From Planctomycetota bacterium (lineage in GTDB: Bacteria; Planctomycetota; Planctomycetia; Pirellulales; Pirellulaceae): 23,014 nucleotides of DNA. Positions 1-7,670 of the stretch are shown one piece after another. Position 1 is the first letter of the stretch. Each line of letters starts with the position of its first letter. The position numbers and the translations under genes are program-made. The stretch spans positions 1 to 23,014 of the forward strand of contig JAJSAJ010000611.1 of assembly GCA_024274855.1 (NCBI GenBank). Direction: 5' to 3'. The notes under the pieces were generated by a model. That model did not search any database, was not told the DNA's origin, and saw nothing but the letters and a program-made list of their open reading frames with translations.

Positions 1-311
1 ATTGATCGGTAGACCATCCGTTCCACGATTCCCGTATACAAGATGAAAACCACGAAAGCAGCAAGCAGGATCAGTGTATATACACCAAAACCCTGTAGCT
101 TGGCGACGGGCAGGCCGAGTAGAGTATCAAACCACTCCATGTGAATACCCACGCAGAGCCCCAGGGCGACCATGCCCAAGATCCAGATTAATGTTGTCCC
201 GACATTGTCAAGCTTCTCGTTCGCTTGCATCAACAACCCGTAGAGATGCTTGTTGGATCTTTTGAACGACGGATCGATATCAATTGTACCGTTTTGATTC
301 TCTCTCTCCAT
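1..311 (-). CDS. Small integral membrane protein, N-terminal part (runs off the left edge)
   Basis: Reading leftward from an ATG at 311-309 there is an uninterrupted frame to the window edge, about 103 codons, so the gene is cut. A ribosome binding site (AAGGAA) lies about 8 bases before the ATG. The protein starts with a polar stretch (MERENQNGTIDIDPSFKRSN), followed by two hydrophobic segments at about residues 43-60 (WILGMVALGLCVGIHMEW) and 75-95 (GVYTLILLAAFVVFILYTGI). This suggests a small inner-membrane protein with its N-terminus in the cytoplasm. I do not recognise the family and propose no function. It could be the start of a larger multi-pass protein. Confidence 0.6.
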   Translation of the reverse strand, partial: MERENQNGTIDIDPSFKRSNKHLYGLLMQANEKLDNVGTTLIWILGMVALGLCVGIHMEWFDTLLGLPVAKLQGFGVYTLILLAAFVVFILYTGIVERMVYRS

Positions 312-923
312 GGCTTTGTTCCTTGCGACGAAGTTGGCGAATAATTTGGGATCAACGGTCGAAATGCGGCAGGTCCCAAACAAGAAGAGAATATGCTCGT
401 ATTTGAGCGTTTCCGTTTGGTGCTCACTAAATATGTCAGCACGATGCGCGCCTGTCAAAACCCGTGATTCAAAATGTTACCAAAATGTGAGCAAGCCGCG
501 CCCCTTTTGATGCGAAGATAATCTGTAGCCGTTCACGCCGCTGGGGTCTGACCCCTTGAAACCGACGGCGGCCTACATTCCATGAACGGTTACGATAATC
601 TTGACGAACAGCAAAATATGACGGGAAATCTCCATCAGCCTGGCTCAACTCTATTGACACGTTCTCTATTGCGAACTTAGCTGAATTGGTCCGTGGACTG
701 TGGTAAACTGGTTCAAGCAGTCTTGGGATGCCGATCGACAATTCTTTCTGGACTGTCAGGGCGGCATTCAGTTGCCAAGGTGAATCCGGCGATATGTATT
801 GCCGATTAGTTGGTGACGCTCACACGCGAACAATGCGAGTAGGGTGTCCGCATATCACAACCTGACATTCTGATGTGGCGGCACCCAGCCGGATATAACT
901 GGATTACTTTGAGGTCTTGGATC
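312..923. other. Intergenic spacer between divergent genes
   Basis: About 610 bases separate the leftward membrane gene from the rightward deacetylase gene. It must hold both promoters, but I could not fix either with confidence. A TTGACA occurs at 654-659 without a good -10 box 16-18 bases later. The only clear structure is the nested palindrome at 529-589, listed separately. A 90-codon leftward frame at 469-741 has no recognisable motifs and crosses the palindrome, so I treat it as chance. Confidence 0.5.
529..589. repeat. Nested palindrome (REP-like cruciform)
   Basis: Three nested inverted pairs share one centre. The outer arms are CCGTTCA (529-535) and TGAACGG (583-589). The middle arms are CGCCG (536-540) and CGGCG (566-570). 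The core is GGGGTC-T-GACCCC (543-555), with perfect 6-base arms round one T. GGGGTC/GACCCC cores of this kind recur as REP-type elements in many bacteria; that this one is such an element is inference. No transposase is adjacent. Confidence 0.5.
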
Positions 924-2786
924 ATGGAAAGACGTTGGCTATTGGCGGCAACCTGCATTTTGATCTCGACTGGCGCAATGGCTTCGGAACGCGGGAACCG
1001 ATTGGCGTACCTGGATACACATTGCGATCCCTACTATGTCAATGATCTGGACGCACGATTGACCACGCCACAGTGGATTGGCGAGGCGGACGTGCAGGCC
1101 GTTGTTGTGTTGGCCATTGATGATATGGCGGACCCAAAAAAGTATGAGGGCTTCTTGCGCCCGATTCTCAATCGTCTCAAGAAAATTGATGGCCGGGCGG
1201 GCGTGAATATCATGACCACCAAGATCGATCCGAACGACCCGCAATTGCAGACGTTTCTGGCTGAGGGAGTTCAAATCGATCCGCACACGGCAAGCCACCC
1301 TTGTCCCTGTCTCCAGAAAGGCGATTTGGCTGCTGCCAAGGCGACGTTCGACAAATGCATCGACCTGCTTGCACGCATACCAGGTAATCAACCAGTCGGT
1401 TTTCGAATGCCGTGCTGCGATTCAATGAACTCGGTCAGTCCGAGGTTCTTTGCGGAGATATTCAATAAGACGACACCGGATGGCCACTTCCTCAGACTCG
1501 ATTCATCCGTATTTCATTTGTTCACGCCGAATGATCCTGAACTGCCCCGGAACCTCGTCCAGGACCCGGATGGGCGAGAGAAGTTCAGGAAGTATATTCC
1601 TCGCGATCGCAACATGGTCAACTACGTTGAAAACTATCCTTACCCCTATGTCATCGGTCGTCTTTGCTGGGAGTTTCCGTGCCTGATGCCAAGTGACTGG
1701 GACGCGCAGAATCTGAACGGAAAATGTAGTGAGATGACGGTCAGGGATATGAAAGCGGCCATTGATGCAACTGTTGTCAAACAGGGCGTTTTCGCTCTCT
1801 GTTTTCATCCGCATGGTTGGATTCGGAACGATCAGGTTGTCGAGTTGATTGACTATGCGGTCCGGCGTCATGGCAAGAAGGTCAAATTCCTGAACTTCCA
1901 TGAAGTGGAACAACGTCTTACGAAAAATCTGCTTGGCGGCGAATCGCTACGCACGAAACGGGGAAATGGCAACGGTGTTCGGGTATGTGATGTGAACGGT
2001 GACGGATACCTGGATGCGATCATTGCGAATGAGCGAGTACGACAGACCCGAATATGGTCACCTGAAAAAAAGATGTGGCAGACAATTCCTTTCCCCGTTC
2101 CTCTTGCCACGCCAACCGGTCGTCGAGCGTCCGATGGCGGACGGTTCGGGATCCTTCATCCGGATGGATTTGCCAGCGTTCTTGTATCGACCGATTCTGT
2201 CCGTGGATTGTGGCACTTTGACGGCCGAAAGTGGACAGAGGTTGTTGGTGGGCTGGACGGTTTGTCCGTGGCGGGAAAGCCGCTGCTTACCACCCAAGAC
2301 GGTCGAGATCTGGGGCTGCGGTTGCGAGACTTGGATTTGGATGGGACGTGTGAACTGATCGTCGGTAACTCCAAAGAGCAAGCGGTCTTCAGTTTCACGG
2401 GGCATCGATGGAGAAAACTTCCCTTTGCTCTGCCAAACGGAATTGCGATCGTCGATTCGTTGGGCCGAGATGCGGGCTTTCGATTCGTTGATGTTGATGA
2501 AGATGGCCACGATGATATCGTCTTTTCAAACCACGATCGGTACGCCGTCTATCTGTTTTCATCGATGGCCGAAGGGTGGAGTCGAAAGATGTTCGATGAC
2601 AAACGACGGCCCGCTCGGGCAGCAGGTCGCCGCGAGCTACCGATGATTGTGCGCGCTGATGGGACCAATAATGGGGCATGGTTCAGCTACCGCCATATGT
2701 GGGTGCAGAACGAGCAAACAGGTGCGGTGTTGCCGCACCATGTGGATGATCGGTCGTTTGCAAACGATCTATTGCAAGCAGAATAA
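924..2786 (+). CDS. Secreted polysaccharide deacetylase-like protein with C-terminal FG-GAP (VCBS) repeats
   Basis: A 620-residue protein. The frame is open from 873, but the ATG at 924 is preferred because it has GAGG upstream and begins a clean signal peptide (MERRWLLAATCILISTGAMA, cleavage before SER). Residues ~25-335 look like a NodB/polysaccharide deacetylase fold: D66-D67 in LAIDDM, H121 and H125 in PHTASH (metal ligands), R161-P163 in FRMP, and H295/H297 in CFHPHG near the end of the domain. Residues ~350-540 contain three calcium-type FG-GAP repeats: DVNGDGYLD (356-364), DLDLDGTCE (469-477) and DVDEDGHDD (523-531). Such proteins act outside the cytoplasm on acetylated glycans or peptidoglycan; the substrate cannot be told from sequence. 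It converges on the GH27 gene with only 42 bases between them. Confidence 0.8.
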   Translation: MERRWLLAATCILISTGAMASERGNRLAYLDTHCDPYYVNDLDARLTTPQWIGEADVQAVVVLAIDDMADPKKYEGFLRPILNRLKKIDGRAGVNIMTTKIDPNDPQLQTFLAEGVQIDPHTASHPCPCLQKGDLAAAKATFDKCIDLLARIPGNQPVGFRMPCCDSMNSVSPRFFAEIFNKTTPDGHFLRLDSSVFHLFTPNDPELPRNLVQDPDGREKFRKYIPRDRNMVNYVENYPYPYVIGRLCWEFPCLMPSDWDAQNLNGKCSEMTVRDMKAAIDATVVKQGVFALCFHPHGWIRNDQVVELIDYAVRRHGKKVKFLNFHEVEQRLTKNLLGGESLRTKRGNGNGVRVCDVNGDGYLDAIIANERVRQTRIWSPEKKMWQTIPFPVPLATPTGRRASDGGRFGILHPDGFASVLVSTDSVRGLWHFDGRKWTEVVGGLDGLSVAGKPLLTTQDGRDLGLRLRDLDLDGTCELIVGNSKEQAVFSFTGHRWRKLPFALPNGIAIVDSLGRDAGFRFVDVDEDGHDDIVFSNHDRYAVYLFSSMAEGWSRKMFDDKRRPARAAGRRELPMIVRADGTNNGAWFSYRHMWVQNEQTGAVLPHHVDDRSFANDLLQAE

Positions 2787-2828
2787 GGCCCTGAGCGTGT
2801 TATCGTGGGTTGTGGCTCGTGCCAAAAT

Positions 2829-4895
2829 CTATTTCTGCTCAGACCCGATCGGAAACAGGCGTACCATGGACACGCCATGGCGAGGAACCTGTGCCGTGAA
2901 GTGATCGCTTTCAGATCCCAGATCGATTTGGCGCCAAAGGTCACGGGTTTTCCGACGGTCTGAAATCCCCAATTGCTGCCATGTGACGGAGATGGAACGT
3001 TGTGCTTCGTTCAGATTGAATAGGCCGACCGCCAGCGAGCCGTCCTCCATCGGTTTGGCCAGGATCAGGGTGTCATCATCCTGTCGCACAATCCTGGCTT
3101 GTTTGCCCAGCGCGTCCTGGTCGACGTCGATTACCTCGGCATTGCAAAGCACGTTCAACGTGAACGCATCAAGCTTGGCCATGTCCCCCGAGAAGATCAG
3201 CGGCGCGGCCATCAGGCACCACATCGACATGTAGGAATACTGCTCGTTTCCCGTCAGCGTCGTCGGATGCCCAACCGTCTGGCCGTGGGCGGCACCAACC
3301 CATCCGATCAGAATATAGTCGGGATCGTTCCAGTACCCAGGTCTTGCATACTTCCAATGCCTGGCATTTGAGAACCCGATTGAATAGAATCCGGGCAATT
3401 CCGATCCACGAGCGAGTCCCAGATCGCCGGTCGTGCGCCAACAATTGCCCTCTACGTCCGGTCCCCATTTCCACACGTCTCCCATTCCGTATTGGCATAG
3501 GTTGAAGACCAGGTCGCGGTCCAAGGTTCTCAGGATTCCACCCATTTTCAAGTACGGCTTCTTGAGTTCCGCGAGGCTCTTGTTTTGGGCGACCCGTCCG
3601 TAGGAACACCAGTCATACTTAAGGAAATCAAAACCCCATTCGGCAAACTTCTTTGCGTCAATTTCTTCATGTTCGAACGCGCCAAGATAGCCCGCGCAAG
3701 TCCATGGCCCGGGCGACGTATAGAGCCCGGCTCGAAGCCCCTTGCCATGGATATATGAAACCATGCCGGTAATGTCGGGAAACTTGCCATTTGGCAGGGT
3801 AGCTCCCGCCTTGTCGCGGTAGGGGATATCTCCCTTTTGTTTCATCCAGCAGTCGTCGATATTGACGTACATATAGCCATAGTCGGCCATCCCGGTCCGA
3901 ACCATCTGGTCAGCGGCTTGGCGCATATGCTGTTCGGTCACTCGCCCGTAGTGGATATACCAACTGTTCCATCCCATCGGTGGAGTCAGCGCGAGTGTGT
4001 CCCCGACAACCATGGTGAACTGCTTCCGGCATGTGCCGAGATCGTTTGTCGCTCGCAACGTGACAACATGACGGCCAGGTTGCTTGGGTAAACTACCGGA
4101 AATAATGCCTGATGCCGGGTCGATTTTCAGGCTGGAAGGCAAGTTATCACAAGCGAACGTCAGTGGTCTCTTGCCGGTGCATGGAATTCGATAGATCATT
4201 GGTCGTCGGGGGCGGCCACCGAACAACCGTGGGCCATGGATCTGCGGCTTGGGGCTTGGATGTGGCGTCAGGATCACTTTCGGTTCCTTGGGAACGGAGG
4301 GGCCGTCAACGGCTTCGGGATGCTTGCCGGCGACATGAAACAGGGCGTCGGCCCAATCAGCATGATCGAAGTTGTTGTTGTCTCGTCCGTTTCGAACGAT
4401 AAGCAACAGCATCTTTTTTCCGGTCAAGTCGACGTCAACTCTCTGGGGTGGGTCGCCACCCTTCATAGTCTTGCTTCGAAACAGAGTCGAGTTGTCGGCG
4501 ACGATGCGGAACTCGATACTGCCGCGGCCGAGCCCGACTTCGTCATCCACGCCGACCCACGCCGTAAACCGTTTCGTTGTGCCTTTCAGGTCGACCCAAA
4601 GAGTACTCGGGGCGTGTGAGCCAACCCCTTGTTCGAAGTGTCTTCCAGCAATCGACAGCGGCTCGCTCTGGATCGATCTATTAGCAAGTGGCTTGCCCCA
4701 ACCGGCGGACATCTTGGAGATGTCAAGCGAAGAAAGGGGGACGATCTCTTCCGCGACTGCCGTTGCACAGACCGTCAAGGCCGCGACAAGCGCAAGCAGG
4801 CGAACCGGATTGTGGCTGCCAAAGAATGTCAACTTCGGTACCAAACCGAGTGGCCAACAGAAGGGGAACCATTCTGATCGAGTATTCATGTGCAT
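2829..4895 (-). CDS. Secreted GH27 alpha-galactosidase-like glycoside hydrolase with NPCBM domain
   Basis: A 688-residue protein. The ATG at 4895 is chosen because AGGAG lies 8-10 bases upstream and a signal sequence follows (hydrophobic core LLALVAALTVCATAVA, residues ~33-48, cleavage before EE); the frame is open further upstream to 5057. Residues ~50-190 form an NPCBM-type carbohydrate-binding domain (FEQGVGSHAPS at 87-97). Residues ~220-297 look like an immunoglobulin-like putative Ig (He_PIG) domain. Residues ~300-600 are a GH27 catalytic domain: PPMGWNSW (305-312), NIDDCW, KYDWC with nucleophile D428, CWRTTGD with acid/base D491 (by analogy to rice and human alpha-galactosidase), and WNDPD (522-526). 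A beta-sandwich tail follows. It should remove terminal alpha-galactose (possibly alpha-N-acetylgalactosamine or beta-L-arabinopyranose) from glycans outside the cytoplasm. The terminal stop is TAG. Confidence 0.9.
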   Translation of the reverse strand: MHMNTRSEWFPFCWPLGLVPKLTFFGSHNPVRLLALVAALTVCATAVAEEIVPLSSLDISKMSAGWGKPLANRSIQSEPLSIAGRHFEQGVGSHAPSTLWVDLKGTTKRFTAWVGVDDEVGLGRGSIEFRIVADNSTLFRSKTMKGGDPPQRVDVDLTGKKMLLLIVRNGRDNNNFDHADWADALFHVAGKHPEAVDGPSVPKEPKVILTPHPSPKPQIHGPRLFGGRPRRPMIYRIPCTGKRPLTFACDNLPSSLKIDPASGIISGSLPKQPGRHVVTLRATNDLGTCRKQFTMVVGDTLALTPPMGWNSWYIHYGRVTEQHMRQAADQMVRTGMADYGYMYVNIDDCWMKQKGDIPYRDKAGATLPNGKFPDITGMVSYIHGKGLRAGLYTSPGPWTCAGYLGAFEHEEIDAKKFAEWGFDFLKYDWCSYGRVAQNKSLAELKKPYLKMGGILRTLDRDLVFNLCQYGMGDVWKWGPDVEGNCWRTTGDLGLARGSELPGFYSIGFSNARHWKYARPGYWNDPDYILIGWVGAAHGQTVGHPTTLTGNEQYSYMSMWCLMAAPLIFSGDMAKLDAFTLNVLCNAEVIDVDQDALGKQARIVRQDDDTLILAKPMEDGSLAVGLFNLNEAQRSISVTWQQLGISDRRKTRDLWRQIDLGSESDHFTAQVPRHGVSMVRLFPIGSEQK

Positions 4896-5204
4896 CGGCT
4901 GGTCTCCTGATCGTCGACGGAATCGAGTCGTGTATTTCATGGGAAGCTCCGGAGTCGAGAGTTTGGCTATCGACCAAGTTTTCAAACCGTTGGGCTGATC
5001 ATTGAGGGGCCGGCTGGTTAGCAGGCAACGCTCCTTGCCGCAAGGTCCGATGCACACTCTAAGGGCCGGCGAATCAATTATTGTCGTGTTTACTGGGGGG
5101 CGTTCGTGCGGCGATCCTCCTTAGCTGCGAGCCTGATTCACCCATGGGGCGAGCCCACGGGGGTCTGTATGCGGAAGAGTGCGACGGTTATTGATTGGCG
5201 AATC
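4896..5204. other. Intergenic region between the PhyH and GH27 genes
   Basis: About 310 bases between two leftward genes. It holds the GH27 ribosome binding site and presumably its promoter near 4895-5060, and the repeat at about 5063-5205, which abuts the PhyH stop codon. I see no gene in it. Confidence 0.5.
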
Positions 5205-5205
5205 C
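5063..5205. repeat. Interspersed repeat, copy 1 (matches the right end of the window)
   Basis: Bases 5071-5174 match 22911-23014 at a constant offset of 17,840, with 6 differences in 104 bases and the same orientation. Flanking arms at 5063-5086 and 5182-5205 are imperfect inverted repeats: about 16 of 24 bases match, and about 19 of 24 pair if G-U is allowed. The core AATCAAT/ATTGATT is perfect. The copy therefore looks like a roughly 143-base element with folded ends. The interior has smaller palindromes such as CCCATGGG (5141-5148). The right arm reaches the PhyH stop codon (TAG, 5207-5205). It carries no open frame of note. It may be a MITE-like element or a structured RNA. Confidence 0.65.
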
Positions 5206-6098
5206 TAAGTCTGAGTCAACAGGGGATGGAATCGGCCAGCCAGTGGTTGGCCGCGAGGTATCGAGTCCGCACCGGCCAGTAAAGGCTCGTTCGTTTCCGA
5301 GCGGACTCCATCGCTAACAGCATTCAGCACGACGGCGCGCCGGGGATGGTCGGTGCGGTTAGCGAACGAACCATGCACTAACAGCGGGTGGTGAAAGGAG
5401 CATTCGCCGGCCTTCAATTCAATCGCGACCGGCGATTGCATTTGCGACCATTGCTCTTTCGTCAGCACCTGTTGGATGGCCTCCATGTCTCCGGCCAAGC
5501 CAGTGATTGGCAGCAGGTCCCAGCGATGGCTGCCGGGGATATATTGCAGACAGCCATTGTCGGTCCAAGTGTCGTCCAGGCCGATCCAGCATGTGAGATG
5601 TGCCATCGGTCTGGTACGAGTCCAATACGAATAGTCCTGATGCCAAGCGACAACGCCACCGTGGCGAGCCGGTTTGCAAAACAGTTGGTCATGCCAGAAT
5701 CGTACCTGTCCACCAAGCAACTGGCCGGCCGGGACCGTAAATGCAGGATGCCAAAGCAGGTCATGGAATGCTGGTGTCTGCCGCCAGGCACCAAGGGCAT
5801 GGAACAGTATTGTGTCAGGATTGAGCGATTCGTTCGTATGGTACTCGTGCCATAGTTCATGGCCTGTGTGCGTCGGTTCGAAAAAATGTTGCAAGTCGTT
5901 CCGTAATACGTCTATTTGTTCGTCGTTGAGAATGCGGATACCGGCCAAGTACCCATTCTCTTTATAGAAGTTCAGCTGGTTGTCATCCAGAGAGAACGAG
6001 TTCAGATCGTCGGCAACACCGGCCGTGCCAAACAGCGTGCCGATCGGAGAGTGAGCGGATGACAGGTCGTTTGCTTGTGACGAGTTCATTTCAGACAT
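5205..6098 (-). CDS. Phytanoyl-CoA dioxygenase (PhyH) family protein
   Basis: A 297-residue Fe(II)/2-oxoglutarate-dependent oxygenase of the PhyH family. The double-stranded beta-helix metal motif is visible: H153-x-D155 in AWHQDYSYW and the distal H242 in LLVHGSFANR, with R253/R254 shortly after as the likely 2-oxoglutarate contact. DNGCLQYIPGSHRW (180-193) is typical of the family. There is no signal peptide, so it is cytoplasmic. The substrate is unknown; planctomycetes have many PhyH paralogues acting on diverse small molecules. The start at 6098 has only a weak ribosome binding site; the ATG three codons later is an alternative. The 366-base gap upstream suggests its own promoter. The terminal stop is TAG and touches the repeat at 5063-5205. 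Confidence 0.88.
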   Translation of the reverse strand: MSEMNSSQANDLSSAHSPIGTLFGTAGVADDLNSFSLDDNQLNFYKENGYLAGIRILNDEQIDVLRNDLQHFFEPTHTGHELWHEYHTNESLNPDTILFHALGAWRQTPAFHDLLWHPAFTVPAGQLLGGQVRFWHDQLFCKPARHGGVVAWHQDYSYWTRTRPMAHLTCWIGLDDTWTDNGCLQYIPGSHRWDLLPITGLAGDMEAIQQVLTKEQWSQMQSPVAIELKAGECSFHHPLLVHGSFANRTDHPRRAVVLNAVSDGVRSETNEPLLAGADSIPRGQPLAGRFHPLLTQT

Positions 6099-6464
6099 TG
6101 ATGGATGCTTGAAACCAGAGACGCTTTGTTTGTCGAGAAATGTTCCGAGTGTCGATCACTGTTGGTGCACCGAGCGGTAGAAACGCAGTGGTCCGAGGCC
6201 CAGCCTCGTTAGAGTCTTCGTTCGTAGGATGCGCACGCCGTGCGTGCATCCTGTCCGACGACCTCCAGGTCCGTTCGACAATACGGGTCGTGGCTCCGCC
6301 ATTTGGGTTGCGGGCGAAACCCGCGTTAGTAATACAGGGCAATGACAGGTCTTACACACTCGAATATGAGTAGAAAATGCCGTGACCGTAGTCTCATGCC
6401 GCACGGCATCGCGGAGCGATCCTGCCGGTCGTTAGTATATCACGCTTTCGGTGGCAAATGCGAA
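6099..6464. other. Intergenic region with a run of small hairpins
   Basis: There is no gene in these 366 bases. Four compact inverted repeats occur in order: CGAGGC-CCA-GCCTCG (6194-6208), the 25-base palindrome at 6227-6251, GCGGG-CGAAA-CCCGC (6310-6324), and ATGCCGTG/CACGGCAT (6377-6384 and 6402-6409). The run resembles the palindromic intergenic repeats common in planctomycetes and may serve as transcript ends or processing sites; its function is inferred only. Confidence 0.5.
6227..6251. repeat. Near-perfect hairpin palindrome
   Basis: GGATGC (6227-6232) pairs with GCATCC (6246-6251), and GCACG (6233-6237) pairs with CGTGC (6239-6243) round a single C. Only a 2-base bulge (GT, 6244-6245) breaks the stem. 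No T-run follows on either strand, so it is not a classical terminator. Confidence 0.5.
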
Positions 6465-6740
6465 TCACTTTGTGTGATTTCTTTGGCCGAATCGTTGACG
6501 TACGGCATATTGAAGAAACGACCAAAGACCGGAGAAACGATACGTGTCATCTACGTAATGCTCGATGACGTAGAAGGTGAAGTAGTAGAACCGGCAGAAA
6601 CACCACACGCAAATGGCCAGCAAGGCCGTATTGCGAAGAGACAAATTATGTGCCAATAGAAGTACAGCCGATAGGATGCCACCGATCAAGAAAAGCAGTC
6701 CTTTAACGTAGAGAATCCGTGGACTGGTAATGTCGGACAT
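6465..6740 (-). CDS. Small conserved membrane protein, function unknown
   Basis: A 91-residue protein starting MSDITSPRILYVKG. The frame is open upstream to 6869, but the ATG at 6740 directly precedes the hydrophobic part, and the upstream residues look like non-coding sequence. Two membrane segments are visible: about residues 10-28 (YVKGLLFLIGGILSAVLLL) and 37-57 (TALLAICVWCFCRFYYFTFYV). A conserved-looking loop follows (IEHYVDDTYRFSGLWSFLQY), then a basic tail. The sequence resembles short hypothetical membrane proteins of planctomycetes, but I cannot name a function. It lies 125 bases after the BshB1-like gene on the same strand. The stop is TGA. Confidence 0.65.
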   Translation of the reverse strand: MSDITSPRILYVKGLLFLIGGILSAVLLLAHNLSLRNTALLAICVWCFCRFYYFTFYVIEHYVDDTYRFSGLWSFLQYAVRQRFGQRNHTK

Positions 6741-6865
6741 GATAAGTCTCTTGGGCCGTGTGTTTTGCCCGTTATCGAGGTTCGGAGTGCGGACAAGGGC
6801 GAAATGTGGGACGGCTGTGGAAGTCTGTCGGGTTGGCTCTTCTGCGTCGCAGACTCCGTGACGAG

Positions 6866-7555
6866 TCACACAAGCTGTTCGAGTCCTTTCAGACCGATTG
6901 GCTCACGGCTGGCAAAGGGCTCACCAAATTGTGTTCCGATCAACGAGCCCCAATAGGCGGCCTGGTTTTGCAATTGATCGAGTGTGGATGGCGATTGACC
7001 GGAACGACCTGTCACGAATTGGCTCTGATAACAGCGAACAGCTTCGAGTTTCTCTTCCCATTGATCGCTGATGTCCAGGACAAATGCGGGGACGGCGGCA
7101 GTTCGCAAGTGGATGCAGTAGTAATAGAATATCCGGGCTGGATGATGAGGCTCGCCCGGTAAATCGGTCTTGGTCAACTTTGCCCAGAACCTCGCTGCTT
7201 CGATCAGTTGAGTGGCCGCCACATGATCAGGATGTGCATCGACCCAGTAGGGAGCGAGAAGCCACCGCGGTTTCATTTCGCGCATCACGGAAGCTAGCTG
7301 GTGGCGGGCTTCGAGGGTCGGTTGAAGACTGCGGTTTGGTAGACCTAGATTCGAGCGCCAATCAAGCCTCAGCACCTGCGTTGCTTGCTCCGTTTCGCGT
7401 TTTCGTGTTGCCACACTGCCGTGCGGCGTCGGCTCGCCGTCGGTCAGATCTAGAACGCCGACTCTCCAGCCTTGAGTCTTGAGTTTCAGCAGCAGTCCCC
7501 CGGCGCCTAGCTCGGCGTCGTCCGGGTGCGGGGCAATAGCCAGAACATCGAGCAT
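6866..7555 (-). CDS. bshB1: PIG-L/LmbE family deacetylase, BshB1-like
   Basis: A 229-residue zinc-dependent N-acetyl sugar deacetylase. The ATG at 7555 is chosen because GGAAAG precedes it and the conserved N-terminus (MLDVLAIAPHPDDAELGAGG) begins there; the longer frame to 7732 adds non-homologous residues. Zinc ligands of the family are visible: H10 and D13 in APHPDDAELG and H111 in VDAHPDH. DGEPTPHGS (39-47), NLGLPNR (69-75) and the end GEPFASREPIG match BshB1, which deacetylates GlcNAc-malate in bacillithiol synthesis. No other bacillithiol genes (bshA, bshC) are in the window, so the exact substrate remains inference. It lies 115 bases after the PfkB kinase gene. The stop is TGA. Confidence 0.82.
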   Translation of the reverse strand: MLDVLAIAPHPDDAELGAGGLLLKLKTQGWRVGVLDLTDGEPTPHGSVATRKRETEQATQVLRLDWRSNLGLPNRSLQPTLEARHQLASVMREMKPRWLLAPYWVDAHPDHVAATQLIEAARFWAKLTKTDLPGEPHHPARIFYYYCIHLRTAAVPAFVLDISDQWEEKLEAVRCYQSQFVTGRSGQSPSTLDQLQNQAAYWGSLIGTQFGEPFASREPIGLKGLEQLV

Positions 7556-7670
7556 GATGAAACTTTCCGAACGTCTGTTTGCGATTAGGTTGTCCACGGG
7601 TTTGGCATCTGGTGCAAACCTGAATTGTCGCGGTTGGGTGGCTGCGAGCCACGTTCCAAAAGAGGAAACA

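Noticed and set aside
469..741. 90-codon leftward frame in the left spacer
   Set aside because: It crosses the nested palindrome, lacks motifs, and has no convincing ribosome binding site.
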